The notes beneath the pieces were generated by a model. The model was not told the origin of the DNA. It worked only from the letters and a program-made list of their open reading frames with translations, and made no database searches. A program made the position numbers and the translations under genes. This document shows positions 24,801-38,100 of a stretch of 64,000 nt of DNA, one piece after another. How positions within the stretch are numbered: the first letter of the stretch is position 1; every line of letters starts with the position of its first letter. Source of the DNA: Lactarius indigo (Eukaryota > Basidiomycota > Agaricomycetes > Russulales > Russulaceae); contig JAFKAC010000034.1 in assembly GCA_025766275.1 (NCBI GenBank), positions 310,001-374,000 on the forward strand, written 5' to 3'.

Positions 24801-27323
24801 CGAGACCCTGAAGCTCGCGTCGCTAAACACATTTCGCCAGCACTATTATATGCTTGTCGTTTCTACGACGATCATTTAGAACAACTTTCATTTGAAACCG
24901 GTCTGTTTGACAAACTGCAAGCTTTCTTTGGCGCGAAATTTCTCTTTTGGCTTGAGGCCCTAAGCTTGGTGGGCGATATGCGTCTTGTTTTGCCAGCGTT
25001 GTCATCTGTAAATGCGTGGCTAGCCTCTGGTCGAGGTGTAAGTTTGAACACTTATTCTGTGAGGCTGACGAACAACTGATGAAAACAGTCGCAACAGGTT
25101 TCTGCAGCAGAGCTAGAGAAATTGATCGCGTTCATCAACGATGCCACTGCGTTCGTGCGATACTTCGGGATAGCGATGGCAAAGAGCGCACCGCATGTCT
25201 ACATTTCTACTTTACCATTTGCGCCGACTTGTTCTCTTGTTTCGATGCATTATTCAAGCATGTTTCCTCGAGCACTGCGCGTCGAAAGTGGACGATTATC
25301 TCATTGGCCTTCATCAGAGATGGTGATTTCGAATGTCGGAGGCTATGTCATGTCCATCGCACTCTCACCAGATGGCCAACGCATCGTCTCGGGCTCTTAC
25401 GATGGAGGTATTTGCGTGTGGAATGCCACAACAGGAGAGAGAGTAGCAAGACCATTTATCGGAAACGCGGCGTCTGTTGCATTCTCGCCAGATGGCCAGC
25501 GCTTTGCCTCAAGCATGAACGATAACGCAATTCACGTGTGGGATGCCATGACTGGAGAGATCGTTGTAGGCCCGTGTAGTGGGCACACGGAATGGGTCAC
25601 ATCCGTGACATTCTCCCCAGATGGCCAGTCCATTGTCTCTGGGTCAGCGGACCAAACAATTCGTGTATGGAAGGCTACAACAGGAGAGGCAGTGGCAGGC
25701 CCACTTAGTGGGCACACAGATTGTGTCACGTCTGTAGCGTTCTCCCCAGACAGCCAGCGAATTGTCTCTGGCTCAAATGACCGAACGATTCGTATCTGGA
25801 ACTCCACCATGGGAGAGACGGTGGGAGGTCCATACAGTGGGCACACAGGTTCGGTCAACTCTGTGGCATTCTCTCCAGACGGTCGGCACGTCATCTCGGG
25901 TTCGGAAGATGAAACGATTCGTGTGTGGAGCGCCGTAACGGGAGAGACAATGGCGGGCCCGTTCAATGGACATACGAGTTCGGTCGAGTCTGTAGCGTTC
26001 TCCGCAGATGGTCGACGCATCGTCTCGGGCTCAGTCGATGGAACGATTCGCGTTTGGGATGCCATAACAGGAGCGGCAGTGGCAGGCCCATTTAGTGGGC
26101 ACACTAATTCGGTTGAATCAGTTACATTCTCATCAGATGGCCAGCGCATCATCTCAGGTTCTCGGGATGGAACCATTCGTGTGTGGAATGCCACGACTGG
26201 AGGGACGGCGGCAGGCGGATTTGATGGACACAGGGGTCGGGTCACGTGTGTAGCATTCTCACCAGATGGCAAGCGCGTTGTCTCGGGATCGGATGACCAC
26301 ACAATTCGTGTGTGGAATGCCATGACGGGACAACCAGTGACAAGCCCATTTATTGGGCACACGACTTTGGTCAGATCTGTGGCATTCTCCCCAGATGGTC
26401 AACGCGTTGTCTCAGGGTCGGACGATTCGACAATTCGTGTGTGGAACGCGACAACCGGAGAGACGGTGGCAGGCCCATTCAGTCCCGGAAACTGGGCCCC
26501 CTGTATAGCGTTCTCTCCAGATGGCAAGCGCATCGTATCGTGTTTGATCGAAGGATCAATTTTTGTAAGGGATGTTACAACAGGAGAGACGGTGGCAAGT
26601 CTATCCGCTGGACACCAGTATTTGGTCACATCCATGGCATTTTCCCCAGACAGTCAGCGGATTGTCTCGGGCTCATACAATAAAACAATTTTCGTGTGGA
26701 ATGCCATAACAGGAGAGATAGTGGCAGGCCCATTTAGTGGGCACACGGATGCGGTCACGTCTGCGATATTCACTCCAGATGGTCAGCGTGTCGTCTCAGG
26801 CTCGCGCGATTCAAAAATCCGTGTTTGGGATGCCTTGACAGGAGAGTCAGTAGCAGGCCCATTTAGTGGGCACATAGGTTGGATCTACTCTGTGGCAATC
26901 TCCCCAGACGGCCAGTGCATTGCTTCAGGCTCGGAAGACCAGACGATTCGCATGTGGAACCCCACCACTGGAGAGAGTGTGGCAGGCCCATACTGTGGGC
27001 ACGCAAATTCGGTCCAGTCCGTGGCATTCTCTCCGGATGGTCAGCGCATCGTCTCATCAGCATATGGATCAATTCGTATGTTGGATGTTACGACATGCAA
27101 GACGGACAATACTGGACAGGTTGACTTCACTTACCGATCGAAGATAAACGAGGAAGGATGGATATGTGGTAGCAACGATGAACTGTTAATGTGGATCCCG
27201 CCGTTACATAGGGCAAATCTTCACCGGCCAGGTGACATCTGGGTTGTGGGCGAACATGAAACTCGCTTATTTCTTTCTGATTTTGCGCACGGTCATAGTT
27301 GGAGTACTTGTATTGACGCCTAG
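21856..27323 (+). CDS. NLR2: C2-like / NACHT / 14x WD40 STAND protein
   Basis: Tandem paralogue of NLR1 with the same nine-exon structure: 21856-21988, 22036-22180, 22232-22348, 22415-22793, 22854-22904, 22961-23165, 23217-23447, 23497-25037, 25089-27323. Exon 9 has the same length as in NLR1 (2,235 nt) and exon 4 is 3 nt longer. The domain order is the same: C2-like, helical segment, NACHT with GQAGTGKSS and ILVVIDALDES, 14 WD40 repeats and the conserved C-terminal tail. All introns are GT-AG. In the frame used by NLR1, codon 16 is TGA (21901-21903), so translation must begin elsewhere or the 5' end is damaged; an in-frame ATG exists only inside the C2 region. Repeat 10 is eroded (VSCLIEGSIFVRD instead of VSGSNNGSIFVWD). 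The change pattern along the repeats points to specificity divergence. Confidence 0.85.
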
Positions 27324-28617
27324 ATAGAAATACCACGCCGATTTGCTGTGTAATGCGCCTGGCCTTCATTGGGAGATCGAACCCGAATGCGGCGGGCCGG
27401 AGTTCCGACGACTGCATTACGCCATTCTTTCTGCTCTTCTCTCCTTCTCGCTCTCCTTTACTAACGGTCATCTCGACTCACTTGTCCGATTTATTTTTAT
27501 TGTTGCTGTTGATTGCTGATTTTGGCTTCGGTTTTCGGGACTCATCTTAATACTGTTACGATTCCCCCATCCTACTTGAATAACCCCGACTTCCTTAAGA
27601 CGTGTTCATGAACGCTACTGATACCGCTTGCTGCTCGCTGTGTAAGTGCAGGACTCAGATGAGCTTCGGGAAAAATAGTTAGCGTGTGCGTGCGCCCAGC
27701 GGTCCGCCACATTGCTTTATTACTGTAACAAAAGATAACCACAGATTCAAATTTTGCATGCTGAATGCGATGTAGTTGATCGTGTCCAGCAGGCTATCCG
27801 ATGTACGGGCGTCTCTGTCTCTGGCACGAGCCAGCCAGACTACCAAGTTAGGTTACGCTTCCTGAGGTCAGTTCCTCATGTGCTGCCTAGATCAACTCTG
27901 GAAGAGTGGGCGTCAGCGCTGGGGTCGTACGATTAATGCGTAGACATTTCGACGCGTCTTTGTTGATCTATACTTTTGCGTGTTCGATTCTGGGATTGGA
28001 TTGAATGAGCCAACAACGCGCCTGTTTTCGTCGGCTCGCATCTCTTCGTTGTCTCATGAAAAACAGAAATGCCAAAGTAGGAGGCGGGATTGCCGTTGAC
28101 GTGGGTCGAGGTAGAATGAGATACCTCCATTGAGTATCTTCAACAATCGTACGGTATGGTCGGGTGCTGCCTTCCGCCGAGGCTTCCAAACTTGGCTTGG
28201 CTCTCTTCCAAGGTTGTCTACCGAATAGCAACAATAACGGACTCTGTTAGATGAAGAGCGTATAGACGTGATGGTCAGTCCTCCGGCCTACGAGCCGATC
28301 TATCGCTTCGAGCAGTCAGCAGCGCTTGGGTGCTTTTGGATCGTCGTCTTTCTTGGTAATAGACAATATCATTAGCTGAAGTAGCGAAACGGTTGGTTGA
28401 ACAAGACAAGAAGGTGGAAGAACATGACAACCGATCTGATCCCGCGGGATCAGAAACAATTTTAAGTCTGTGGTACCTTACTAGAATAAAACGTCTGTAT
28501 GCTTCACGGCCAGAGGGAGGAAAAGGCTAAGCGTGACCGCCGCTGTGATGAAGAGTACTGAATCAGCAATCCAGGCTTGGACGCGACCTCTATTGTGAAA
28601 ATAAGATAAAATAAAGT
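27324..28617. other. NLR2 3' flank with unit-2-specific insertion
   Basis: About 27,330-27,655 matches the NLR1 3' flank, including a shortened copy of the inverted-repeat arm (27,460-27,545, with an internal deletion). About 27,660-28,617 is absent from unit 1 and carries no recognisable gene. The 12-nt word TCATTAGCTGAA occurs at 28,369 and again at 28,617, bracketing about 236 bp. Confidence 0.45.
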
Positions 28618-29031
28618 CATTAGCTGAAACTATCAGTGTACGAGCCCAGCGTCTATGAATTGCGGTAAAGTAGCTCTCGCAACACAAATCGACAAAGTCT
28701 TGGGTAGGATTACCTGACCCTTGCGTGTTAGAGACAACCGTGACCTGGGGAATTCAAAGATTCTCACGTTGAGTTTCACGACGTGATGACGTCGTTCACG
28801 AGTCTTGGCAAAAGCGGGTCGGGTTCACACCTGAAAAGGGTCACAGAACCGAATAACGATATCGTTGTCCGCGGTCTCGGCAAGCGACAGTGGAAGCAAT
28901 TGGTAGAACAAGGGTGGATCGATGCCCATATAAGGAATGTCTTGGTCATCGAAGAGCGTCCCAGCATTGTCCCGGCTTTCCACCTACGCCCGAGTCCGAG
29001 TCTTGGCTCGTCTTTGGACACCATTCAGCAG

Positions 29032-30700
29032 ATGTCTTCCTTCGAAAAGGTCGTCAAAAATGCTTGCAAACCAAAGCCTACACCGCCCAAGTCAAAGGTT
29101 AGCCTCCCACTTTCCGCATGCACGCCAACTCACACCACCCCTCTCGGGTCAGTACGTCGACCCAATCATCGCTGCAACATCGTCGGAGGATGGCGCCATC
29201 CACGATGTCTGCAAAGCGCTTTCCCCTCGCTTTCGAGAGCCAAACTCTATCGTCAGTTGATCGAATGAATAGTAGGACGTGCCAGTGGGCTGACAACGGT
29301 TCAGGTGGTGTTCAAGGCGCTTATTGTACTTCACACGATGGTTCGGAATGGTGCAACGGACAATGTACTCCAGTACCTGTCTTCTTCGGATGTTCTAAGA
29401 TTGAAGAATGTCTCTGGCGGTCAATGGGAAAGTATGGGTCATATCTTTCTTTCACCTCCGGACTTACTCACTTCGTTCAGGTTACAACGCGCCTAAGAAT
29501 CTCCAGCATTATGCTCTATATCTCGACACTCGCATACGTTCGTACCGTGATCTAATACACGATGCCATCCGTGTCCAGGCTGAAACGAACCGTGACATGC
29601 GTTTATCTATGTCACTGGAAGAGGATGGGCGACTCGCTCGTAATCAGACTTTCGAGGACAGCACGCGAAAGGCACAGCCTTCTGGTGGCATCTCGAGGAG
29701 CAAGACGATTATGGGTCGTAAGCTCCGGGTGATGACGGTAGAGAAGGGTCTGCTGAGAGAGACCAAGGTGGTCCAGAAGCTGTTGGATGCGCTTTTAGAG
29801 TGTAGAGTAAGCTCCAACTTTTTACCTCTACTTCTTCAGCTCACGTTATTTCCATTAGTTCTACCTGGATGACCTGGGTGATGAGCTAATAATCACGGCC
29901 CTTCGGATGCTCGTCAAAGATCTCCTTGTTCTTTTCCAGGCTGTCAATGAGGGAGTTATCAACGTACTAGGTAAGGTTTCGATCAGCCCTATCTAGGGTA
30001 CTCCTCGTCGACACTCCACTCCGTATAGAACATTATTTTGAGATGTCACACGTCGACGCCGAACAAACTCTTACCATATATTGGCATTTTTGCAAGCAGG
30101 CAAAGTTCGTAGTCGAGTATCTTGGCGTCGCAAAGAAACTCCAAACCTGAAACATGTACGTTTCCCCGATCTTACTTATTAGAGTGCGGCTCATGACCTT
30201 TTTGTACAGTCCCATGTATCTTTTGTGGGAGACTTGGAGGAGTACTTGAACGATCTTGGAGCAGAACCGGATCGAATACAAGGCGAGCAAGGACTCCGCG
30301 GATAAGGGCCTCAAGAACGGTCAGCCTAACCCGAAGAAAGCAGAGGAAGGCGAGTGCGCTAACACAAATTATTCGGACTACTTACTCATTTATTTCTACC
30401 CGTAGCGGCGTCATCTATATCAATGACACCAGAAGCGGAAGGGTCTTCTAAAGACACATCGCAGATGGAACGACAATCTTCAACCCGCAAACTGGATAGT
30501 ATGCACTTTTTCCAGATCATTTCATCCGCATCTTACCCGTTTTGTTCTCAGCCCTGCGGCTGACCATTTCCAACAGCAAGTAACGTACAACCCTTTCGAT
30601 GCTGCTGGAATGCTCGCATCATCTCCCACTTGCATGGCAACAAATTGGGCAACGCTCGGGTCGCAAACGAGAAGGGCATGCAGCGGTAGTTGACTGGTTT
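29032..30700 (+). pseudogene. ANTH-domain AP180/CALM-like clathrin adaptor, copy 2
   Basis: Paralogue of the gene at 16,498. Exons 29032-29097, 29153-29251, 29305-29431, 29481-29806, 29859-29970, 30029 onward encode the same ANTH blocks (SSFEKVVKNACKPK, RNGATDNVLQYLSSSDVLRL, YNAPKNLQHYALYLDTRI, MLVKDLLVLFQAVNEGVINV). It shares the TGA after KKLQ with copy 1. It has a further 5-nt deletion in LEEYLNDL (near 30,257), which shifts the frame. It is closer to a normal family sequence in one place: FYLDDLGDE here against FYLYVLGDE in copy 1. Confidence 0.75.
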
Positions 30701-31041
30701 TGTGACCTGTTTCCCTCATTAATACTCCTACAGGTTGCTATGCACGACATTAGTGAGTCAGTGAACACTCTACCAGAACTGTACTCTTCACATAGTGTAA
30801 GTCAACGCAATTCTCAACTTACACGATAATATCACAAGTTTTTTCAACACTCTTTTTAGCCGGGAGATGCGCAAGCTGGGACCTCTGTTTCCATATCTTC
30901 GCCACAGACAGCAGCAGCACAGATGGATTGCCACGGGTTGACAAAACCTGCACGGGGTTTGGCGTGCGCCGGTCAGGGTAATAGTTTCCCAACCCTTACA
31001 AAATTCATACCCGTAGAGCGGGTACCTGCAGGTTTTCCAAC

Positions 31042-32260
31042 TTGTGTATCACTCCCAAATTCTCCCTTTTTGCTTAAGTTTTGCCGGTTTCTTTATTGGA
31101 TCGCCTCCATTGGACCGCCTCCACGTGGCTTAGCTACCAAATCGTACTCATTCCCACGATGTCGCACTACACCGCATCGATTCTCGCACTTTCCCGATCC
31201 CTTCCCATCCGAGTCTTTCCATCCATCCGCCCACATCCATCTCTCTCTCTTTCGTCACCCGTCACTAGTATCCCACCCTTTGTTACATCGTATTAAAGAG
31301 CATCGACGACAACGACAATGGACCACCTGTTTTCATCACACAATCACGATGACAAACGGCCCCTAGGGCACTCGTAGACCAGCCCCTAGTCCCCGCACTT
31401 CAACCGTCATTGTTCGGCGTGACAGTGACGAGGTGAGTCAGGTGACCACGACCGTGACGGCGGGGCGATGTTGACCCGTGATACGACCAGTCCGGCGGCA
31501 ACAAGGCAACATCGACTACGGCAACAGGGCGATCCAGCACGACGACGCCAATCGTTGGCACTGCAGCAATGACTTCACCCCCCCTTCCCGGGCTCGTGCC
31601 CATCGTTGCCGCCATGTTCAATGCACCGGACACACTCGTGCACCATTTCATTTACTTTTCTTTGCTGCGGCTTGGCGCATTCACAGGACCTTGTCGCATT
31701 TCTTTGGGACCTGCGATACTCCGTCATTTTTACATCGTGCCGTTTTCTTTTTTTCTTCTTTTTGGATTCACATCACGTCGTTTTCCTATCCCTACAGAAT
31801 CATACCAACCTCACGGCGTCAATAGTCGGTATCTCTTGAACCTATACCATCAAGCAATCAAGTTTTATTATTGCTGTCCTCAAGGCTTCAAGGTAAGTCG
31901 TCAAAGTCTACGCTATCCCAACGACCGTGCTCGAAACTTCTACGGGCGACCTCATGACGATCACGACTGCTACCGCGACAATGACCTCAACTACTACAGT
32001 TACGATGTGGCAGCGACAATCATGCCACAGTAATGATCACAGTGACGGCAAGAAAGGAGGTAGCAGTCACAACGAGGTGACTGCAACCGCAACCACATGA
32101 TGGTGGTAGTACATTCGTATCAATATAACAATTGTGGTATCAATACTTGGCCGTGAACTTGGCCAGGTGCAGGCCACCAATTTATGTACGATTTTATGTG
32201 TCGAAGGCGAGACCGAATAGCACGGGCCGGCGTTCCGGTGAGATTCAACGCGGCAACACT
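31042..32260 (+). repeat. A module, copy 3
   Basis: Third A copy, joined at its tail directly to the DUF6535 upstream region. A run of about 16 C residues lies at 32,280-32,294, just past the junction. The Thr-rich frame of copy 2 is disrupted here. No gene was recognised. Confidence 0.65.
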
Positions 32261-34777
32261 GCAGGATCCCGGTGCCGTACCCCCCCCCCCCCCCGTAAGT
32301 CGGGCTCACAGCGCATTTCAGCATGTCCCCCCTCTCAAGACCAATTCGTAGTCATATAACTTCCGGAGCATTCTCTACCCGACATTGTTTTTCGCCACCT
32401 CGTCCAGCCCCATACACTAATCAGACTGGGAGAGGAAATATAGCTGCCACCGCGCTACGAAGCGGTACAGTACAACCTGAGGTACCACCTAATTTACTCA
32501 GTCCTTGCCGTTCTCACCTGCTGCTCCCCCATCCGTAGCCAAGTACCGATACTCATGCCAGCCGACACGGAACCAGCCATCACGGTAAACACCGCACAAT
32601 TTTTGATGGCCCCGAACGTATTTTATCCGTGTATTTAGAGATGGCTTTGGAAGAAGACAAGAGGATGGTCGAGACCTGGGGAACAGAGGCTGATGGGATC
32701 CTTATCTTCGTGTGTATCTGTCTTCCCTGTGCTTGGCAACCTGCTCAACCGTAGCAGACAAGTTTATTCTCGGCTGCCGTTGCGGCTTTTATCTCTGTGT
32801 CGATTCAAGACATTCGCCCGAATCCGCAGGACACATCCACTTTCTACCTCTCGAATATCTATCAGTTACTTGCTGACCCAAATCGATCCAATATTTTCCT
32901 CCCTTCTCCACCACCGTTCTCTCCACCAACGTATGCCATCTGGGTCAATTGGTTCTTGAGCTTGGTCATCAGTATTTCCTGTGCTCTACTTGCAGCCTTG
33001 CTACGACAGTGGGCACGCAGGTACATCAAGGTTTCCCAGCCACGTTTCGGTGCAGACGTGCGAGCACGTATCCATGCGTACTTTGCCAAAGGGGTCAAAA
33101 AGTCTCACCTTGTGCAGGTAGCCGAGGCCTGCCCGACGCTGCTACACATCTCCCTGTTCTTATTCTTTGCCGGCCTTGTTGTGTTCCTATGGAACGTTGA
33201 TCTCACTATTTTCAGACTGGTGCTATCATGGGTCGGCGTTTGCACAACCATATATGGATATATCACGTTCGCGCAGATCTTTCATCACAACAGCCCATAC
33301 TATACCCCATTTTCGTCGTTGGCGTGGAGCGTTGGTTACGGGATACCATTTTCCATCTTGTGGGCTATCCGGTGGTTTGGCAAACGGTTTGTTTATCAGA
33401 GGATCCATCGACGCGTCCGTGCACCGGAGAAACGTTATCACAAATTTTTCTCGCAGGGGGTGGTGAAGACAGCCGAAGAAACTGCTCGGAATTTACCAAT
33501 TGATATCCGTACCCGCATTTTCATGTGGACCCTTGAATCTTTGAACGACGACAACAAACTGGAACTTTTCTTCGCAGGCCTTCCTGGCTTCCGCAACTCG
33601 AGCAGCAATCCGCTTCCCAATCTCACAAAAGAGCAAAAATCGAAGCTATTTGAAGAATTGACGAGATTCATGGCTCGCACTCTCTTATCTGACATTCTTT
33701 CTGAGCCAGTCAAACACCGTCGAGCTATCATCTGTGTAAAGGCCATTGATTCAGCGGACTTTCCCGAAGCACGTGATTGGATCCTCGACTCTATCGTGTC
33801 GAAAGATCAATATGGTCCATTGCGATCCGCCGAAATTGGGCATATTGTAGGTGGCTGGGGAAATACCAGTGACGAAAGAATCGCTTTTCCCGTGCAAGCT
33901 GCAGTTTTGACCATTGTTGCAAGAGCGCAACGGCACGTCCGAGATGGCCGTTGGTTTACTCTCGCTTCTAATAATCTTGGCGTCACAGAAACCGTCCTTC
34001 GAAACTACGACACACATGGCGACGACCTGTCACTCGTGATCTTGATCCACATTATTCGCCGGCAATTCAATCACCTTGGGAAAGGGACCTGGCCAATTGT
34101 CTCGTTCTCGAGCGTTCTCAAAGCAGCTTCTAAATTCAACATACAAGACACGTCTTCTGAACTCCAGCACAAGTTCTGTTCCCTGTGGAATGAAATCGTT
34201 CTCGAGGCTCGGGATGGCAATAATTCTGCTATCATCGTCCGCATTATCCTCGAGTGCATTCGCGACGTTTTCGACGCTCTACATCAAGGTACCGATCCCA
34301 TCCCAACAATTTCCTTTGCCCTTCCTAGTGTTCGTGACCAGCGGCCATCTTCATATCCATTGTGCAATACCCCTGGCCATTGTCCTAAGTTGGCACCTCG
34401 TACTTTTGCCGTCTCTACCCCCACAAGTCTGCATGACAAGCCTACTCTCACCCCTCCTGCCGGGGCGCCTAGGCTGTCTTCGCCCAGACCCGTCCCATTC
34501 CCCATCGACGGCGAAGGTTCCACGGATTTGCTGCTGATCAACAACGATATTTCTGCTCCACTTATCACGGTGTCGTCGCATCTTGCACAGCAGATTACAG
34601 TCGAAAACCTCCACGTTCCCGCCGCTCCGCCCGTTCTGCCCCCCGCTGGTGCAACACAAAGCAATGGCAATGGGGCCTCCGCTAGGATGATACCCCACTC
34701 TGCCCCCGAAGCTTCGACACCCACCCCTCCGCCGCTTGCTTCAATCACCCAAGATGCTGCCAATTCCCCGCATTATG

Positions 34778-35023
34778 TGTTAAGATGAGGTCATCGTTGG
34801 GTCACGCCACACAGTGGCGGGGCCACGTGATACGTCGTACATATGCGTTGGTGTCTGAATAGTATTCCCTCAGTCGTTTCTCTCCTACTGCGACTGAGGG
34901 TACGTACTTTACACGTTCACTAGTTTACCGCTTGGACTAACCTCATCATAAGGATCGTTCTAGGTATAATAAATACAGTCGTTTCTCTCCTACCGCGACT
35001 GAGGGATCGTTCTAGTTTTTACA
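34778..35023 (+). repeat. 5' LTR of copia element
   Basis: Starts TGTTAAGATG and ends GTTTTTACA. It holds a 10-bp-stem hairpin at 34867-34900 (CCCTCAGTCG...CGACTGAGGG), a second partial copy of that hairpin, two copies of GGATCGTTCTAG, and TAATAAATA as a likely polyadenylation signal. Confidence 0.93.
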
Positions 35024-35034
35024 GGTTATGGGCC
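35024..35034 (+). promoter_or_regulatory. primer-binding site (internal initiator-tRNA-Met type)
   Basis: GGTTATGGGCC directly follows the LTR. It is the reverse complement of the anticodon loop region of initiator tRNA-Met (GGCCCATAACC), the half-tRNA priming known for Drosophila copia. It does not match a tRNA 3' end. Confidence 0.6.
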
Positions 35035-35148
35035 TGTAATTGCCTGGAACAACCTCGACGCTTAACTCTGCGACTCATCTGTCTCACTGGCTTTCCCGCC
35101 AATTACTCCTTCTAAACTCCTTAAACGAAATCATACCACTCGAATATC

Positions 35149-38100
35149 ATGTCACCTTCGAACCCCGGCACTGCCTCTGGCACGACTGGCACGGCGGGCA
35201 CTGGAGGAGCCCCTGCAACCCCTTCTGGGGGAGCCTCTGGGGGGACGCCTTCGGGTGGCCCCGCCGATGACGTCTTCGTCAACCCACAGGCATTCATTGC
35301 CGACTCGGCCTGGCCGAAGGATTTGATCCTCGATCGCCTTCAATCCAATTGGCGCGAATGGAATCGCCGATTGGTACTTGTCGCTGATCAACGTCTTTTC
35401 TCCGGTTATCTCGATGGATCCTTCCCTTGTCCCGATCCGGTACTCCACCCCAGGGCGGCCATCAACTGGAAAGTCAGCGATCATGCCCTTCGCGGATTCA
35501 TCCTCGAGCACGTCGCCAACGCCGAATACAATATCGCCAGTCACCTCACGGTGGCGCATGACGTCTACGAAGCCTTACGCAAGATGCACGAGTTCCTCGG
35601 CATGCACGCTCAGGTTCACATCATCCGAGAAGCCCTCGACATTCGCTTCAACTTCGACTCTCCCTTGAACCTGAGCGGCACACTGGAGGCCATCGACCGC
35701 TTGCATGATCGGTTCGTGAAGATGGGCAAATTGGACGATGACAAGCTCAAAATAATCTTCATCATCAATGCTCTCGAAACAAACCCTCAACTTCAGTCAA
35801 CTGTCAACGAGCTACTTGAGTCGAGTCCCACCATCACATCCACGGATATCAAGAACCGAGTCTGTAGGGAGGAGCAACTCCTTCTGCATCGTGAAAGGAA
35901 GGGGGTCTCCACTTCCACGTCCAACACAGCGCTAGCCGCCGTCGCGAAGCCAGGGAAGCCTATATGCGCGAACTGCAAGCGTACGAACCACCGGGTCGAG
36001 TTCTGCATCGCGCCCGGTGGGAACATGGCCGGGAAGACGATTGAGGAAGCACGCGCCGCCCAAAAGGCTGCCGCCGGGAAAACCCGCAGTAACCATAGCG
36101 CTAACCCACAGACCGCCAACGTCGCGCAAGCACCTGCGCCAACGGCCGATACGTCAGCGAGCGCACCTGCAAATGCTACTTCCTTCACCATCAACGGGAA
36201 ACGGTACCTGATGGTACCGGACACTTCTCCTGTCACCGCCCCTCCACCGCCGACCGCCGCCGCCACGAATACTGCGCTGGCTGTCGTACCAGGCAACGGG
36301 AGTATTCCCTTGCAGGCTTATGACGAGGAGGAGTACCCCGCCATGCTCGCCACTTCTGATGACGCACGCGCTTCCGTGAACTGGCATGAGCGCACAGCCA
36401 ACTACGAAACCCCGCAGGCGTCGCCATACGCATACATGGCTGGTTGCTGCACGATGGCGCGTTCGGACCTACCCTTCATCCTCGATACCGGTGCAACCTG
36501 CCACATCTCCCCAGAAGCTTCCGACTTCAAAACCTTGAAGAGCATCCCCCAGCACCCGGTCAAGGGATTGGGTGGTTCTGCTGTGTACGCTACGGGGATT
36601 GGCAACATCGAGCTCTGCATCGCCGGGGGGCACAAACTCAAGCTGACGAATGTGCTCTACATACCGGCTTCCTCCATGAGGCTGATCTCCATCCTCGCTT
36701 TGAACACGAGCGGGGATTATACCACTCACTTCAACTCTTCGTGTTGCTGGGTGACTAATAAAAGCAACACAGTCCTTGTGCGCGGCACACTGTCCGCCAG
36801 CAAGCAGCTATACATCTTGACGACGCAGACGCCCTCCGTGCAGCACAAGAAAACGTCAGACCCACCGACCGCCCTATACGCCAAGGTGCCGAACATCGAG
36901 ACTTGGCACCGCCGTCTCGGACACTGCAACGCTCGCACGATTGTAGAGATGGCGAAGAACAAGGTTTCCGAAGGTATGCCCATAGACCTCTCCTCACTCC
37001 CTCCCAAATGTGATCATTGCACACTCGGGAAGCAGACGCGCTCGTCGATTCCGAAGGCGCGTGAAGGGAGTAAGGCCGGGGCGAGACTCGGAAGGGTGTA
37101 TGTGGATTTGTGCGGTCCGATGGCAGTGGCTTCGCGTTCTGGAAAACTTTACTCAATGAATGTAATCGATGACTTTTCCGGTTATGTGTGGAGCATCCCC
37201 TTGCGCACGAAGTCCGAAGCTTGCGAAGCAATCCAGATCTGGCACAAGGCAGTCACTGTTCAGACTGGCGAGAAGCTCCGGATCCTCGTCTCTGATAATG
37301 GCGAACTGGTTTCCGAAAGCGTGCGCAACTGGTGCAATGCAGAGGGCATCGACCACCACCTGACCACCCCCTATACGTCTGCCCATAATGGGAGAGCGGA
37401 GCGCCTTCACAGAACGCTGCTAGGAAAGGCGCAAGCTATGCGCCTGGCCTGCAACGCACCTGCCTTCCTTTGGGACGAATTCTGTGCCACCGCAGCGTAC
37501 CTCACCACGCTGACCGCCACCACCGCCAACGATGGCAAAACCCCTTACGAACTCTGGTTTGGCAAGAAGCCTTCCTTGTCACACCTGCGGGAAATCGGAT
37601 GCCGCGCCTTCGCTTTGCATACACCGGCGATGCCCAAAATTTACCAACGGTCCACACCTTGCGTCCTGATCGGATATGCGCCTCACGCCAAGGCTTACCG
37701 CCTATGGGACCCATCTTCCTCTCGTGTCTTCAACTCTTTCCATGTTTCCTTTACTGAACATCTCGATAGTATACCATCTCCCCTATTACCTGGTACGATA
37801 CTTGGCGCCGAATCTGCGCTTCCTTCCCCTTCTTGGGACTACTCTGGTCCCGTTCCGATCGAGCCCCTTACTGAACGTAATAACTACCCCTTCTCCTCTT
37901 TACCTGTAGATACCCCTTTACCTAATTACTCTTCCCCTTACGATACTACATACACGCAAAACAACGTCCCCTCAAATAACGTCACAACCGCAACTCCAAA
38001 CACCGTCAACGACAATTCAACAACAGCAAACAACATCGATACGACAAGCAATACATCCCCTCCCCATCAAAGCCGACCGATGACACCTCCCTCCCCCTTG

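Noticed and set aside
32280..32294. Poly-C run as a regulatory site
   Set aside because: A simple homopolymer at a repeat junction; unit 1 has a short mixed run at the same place.
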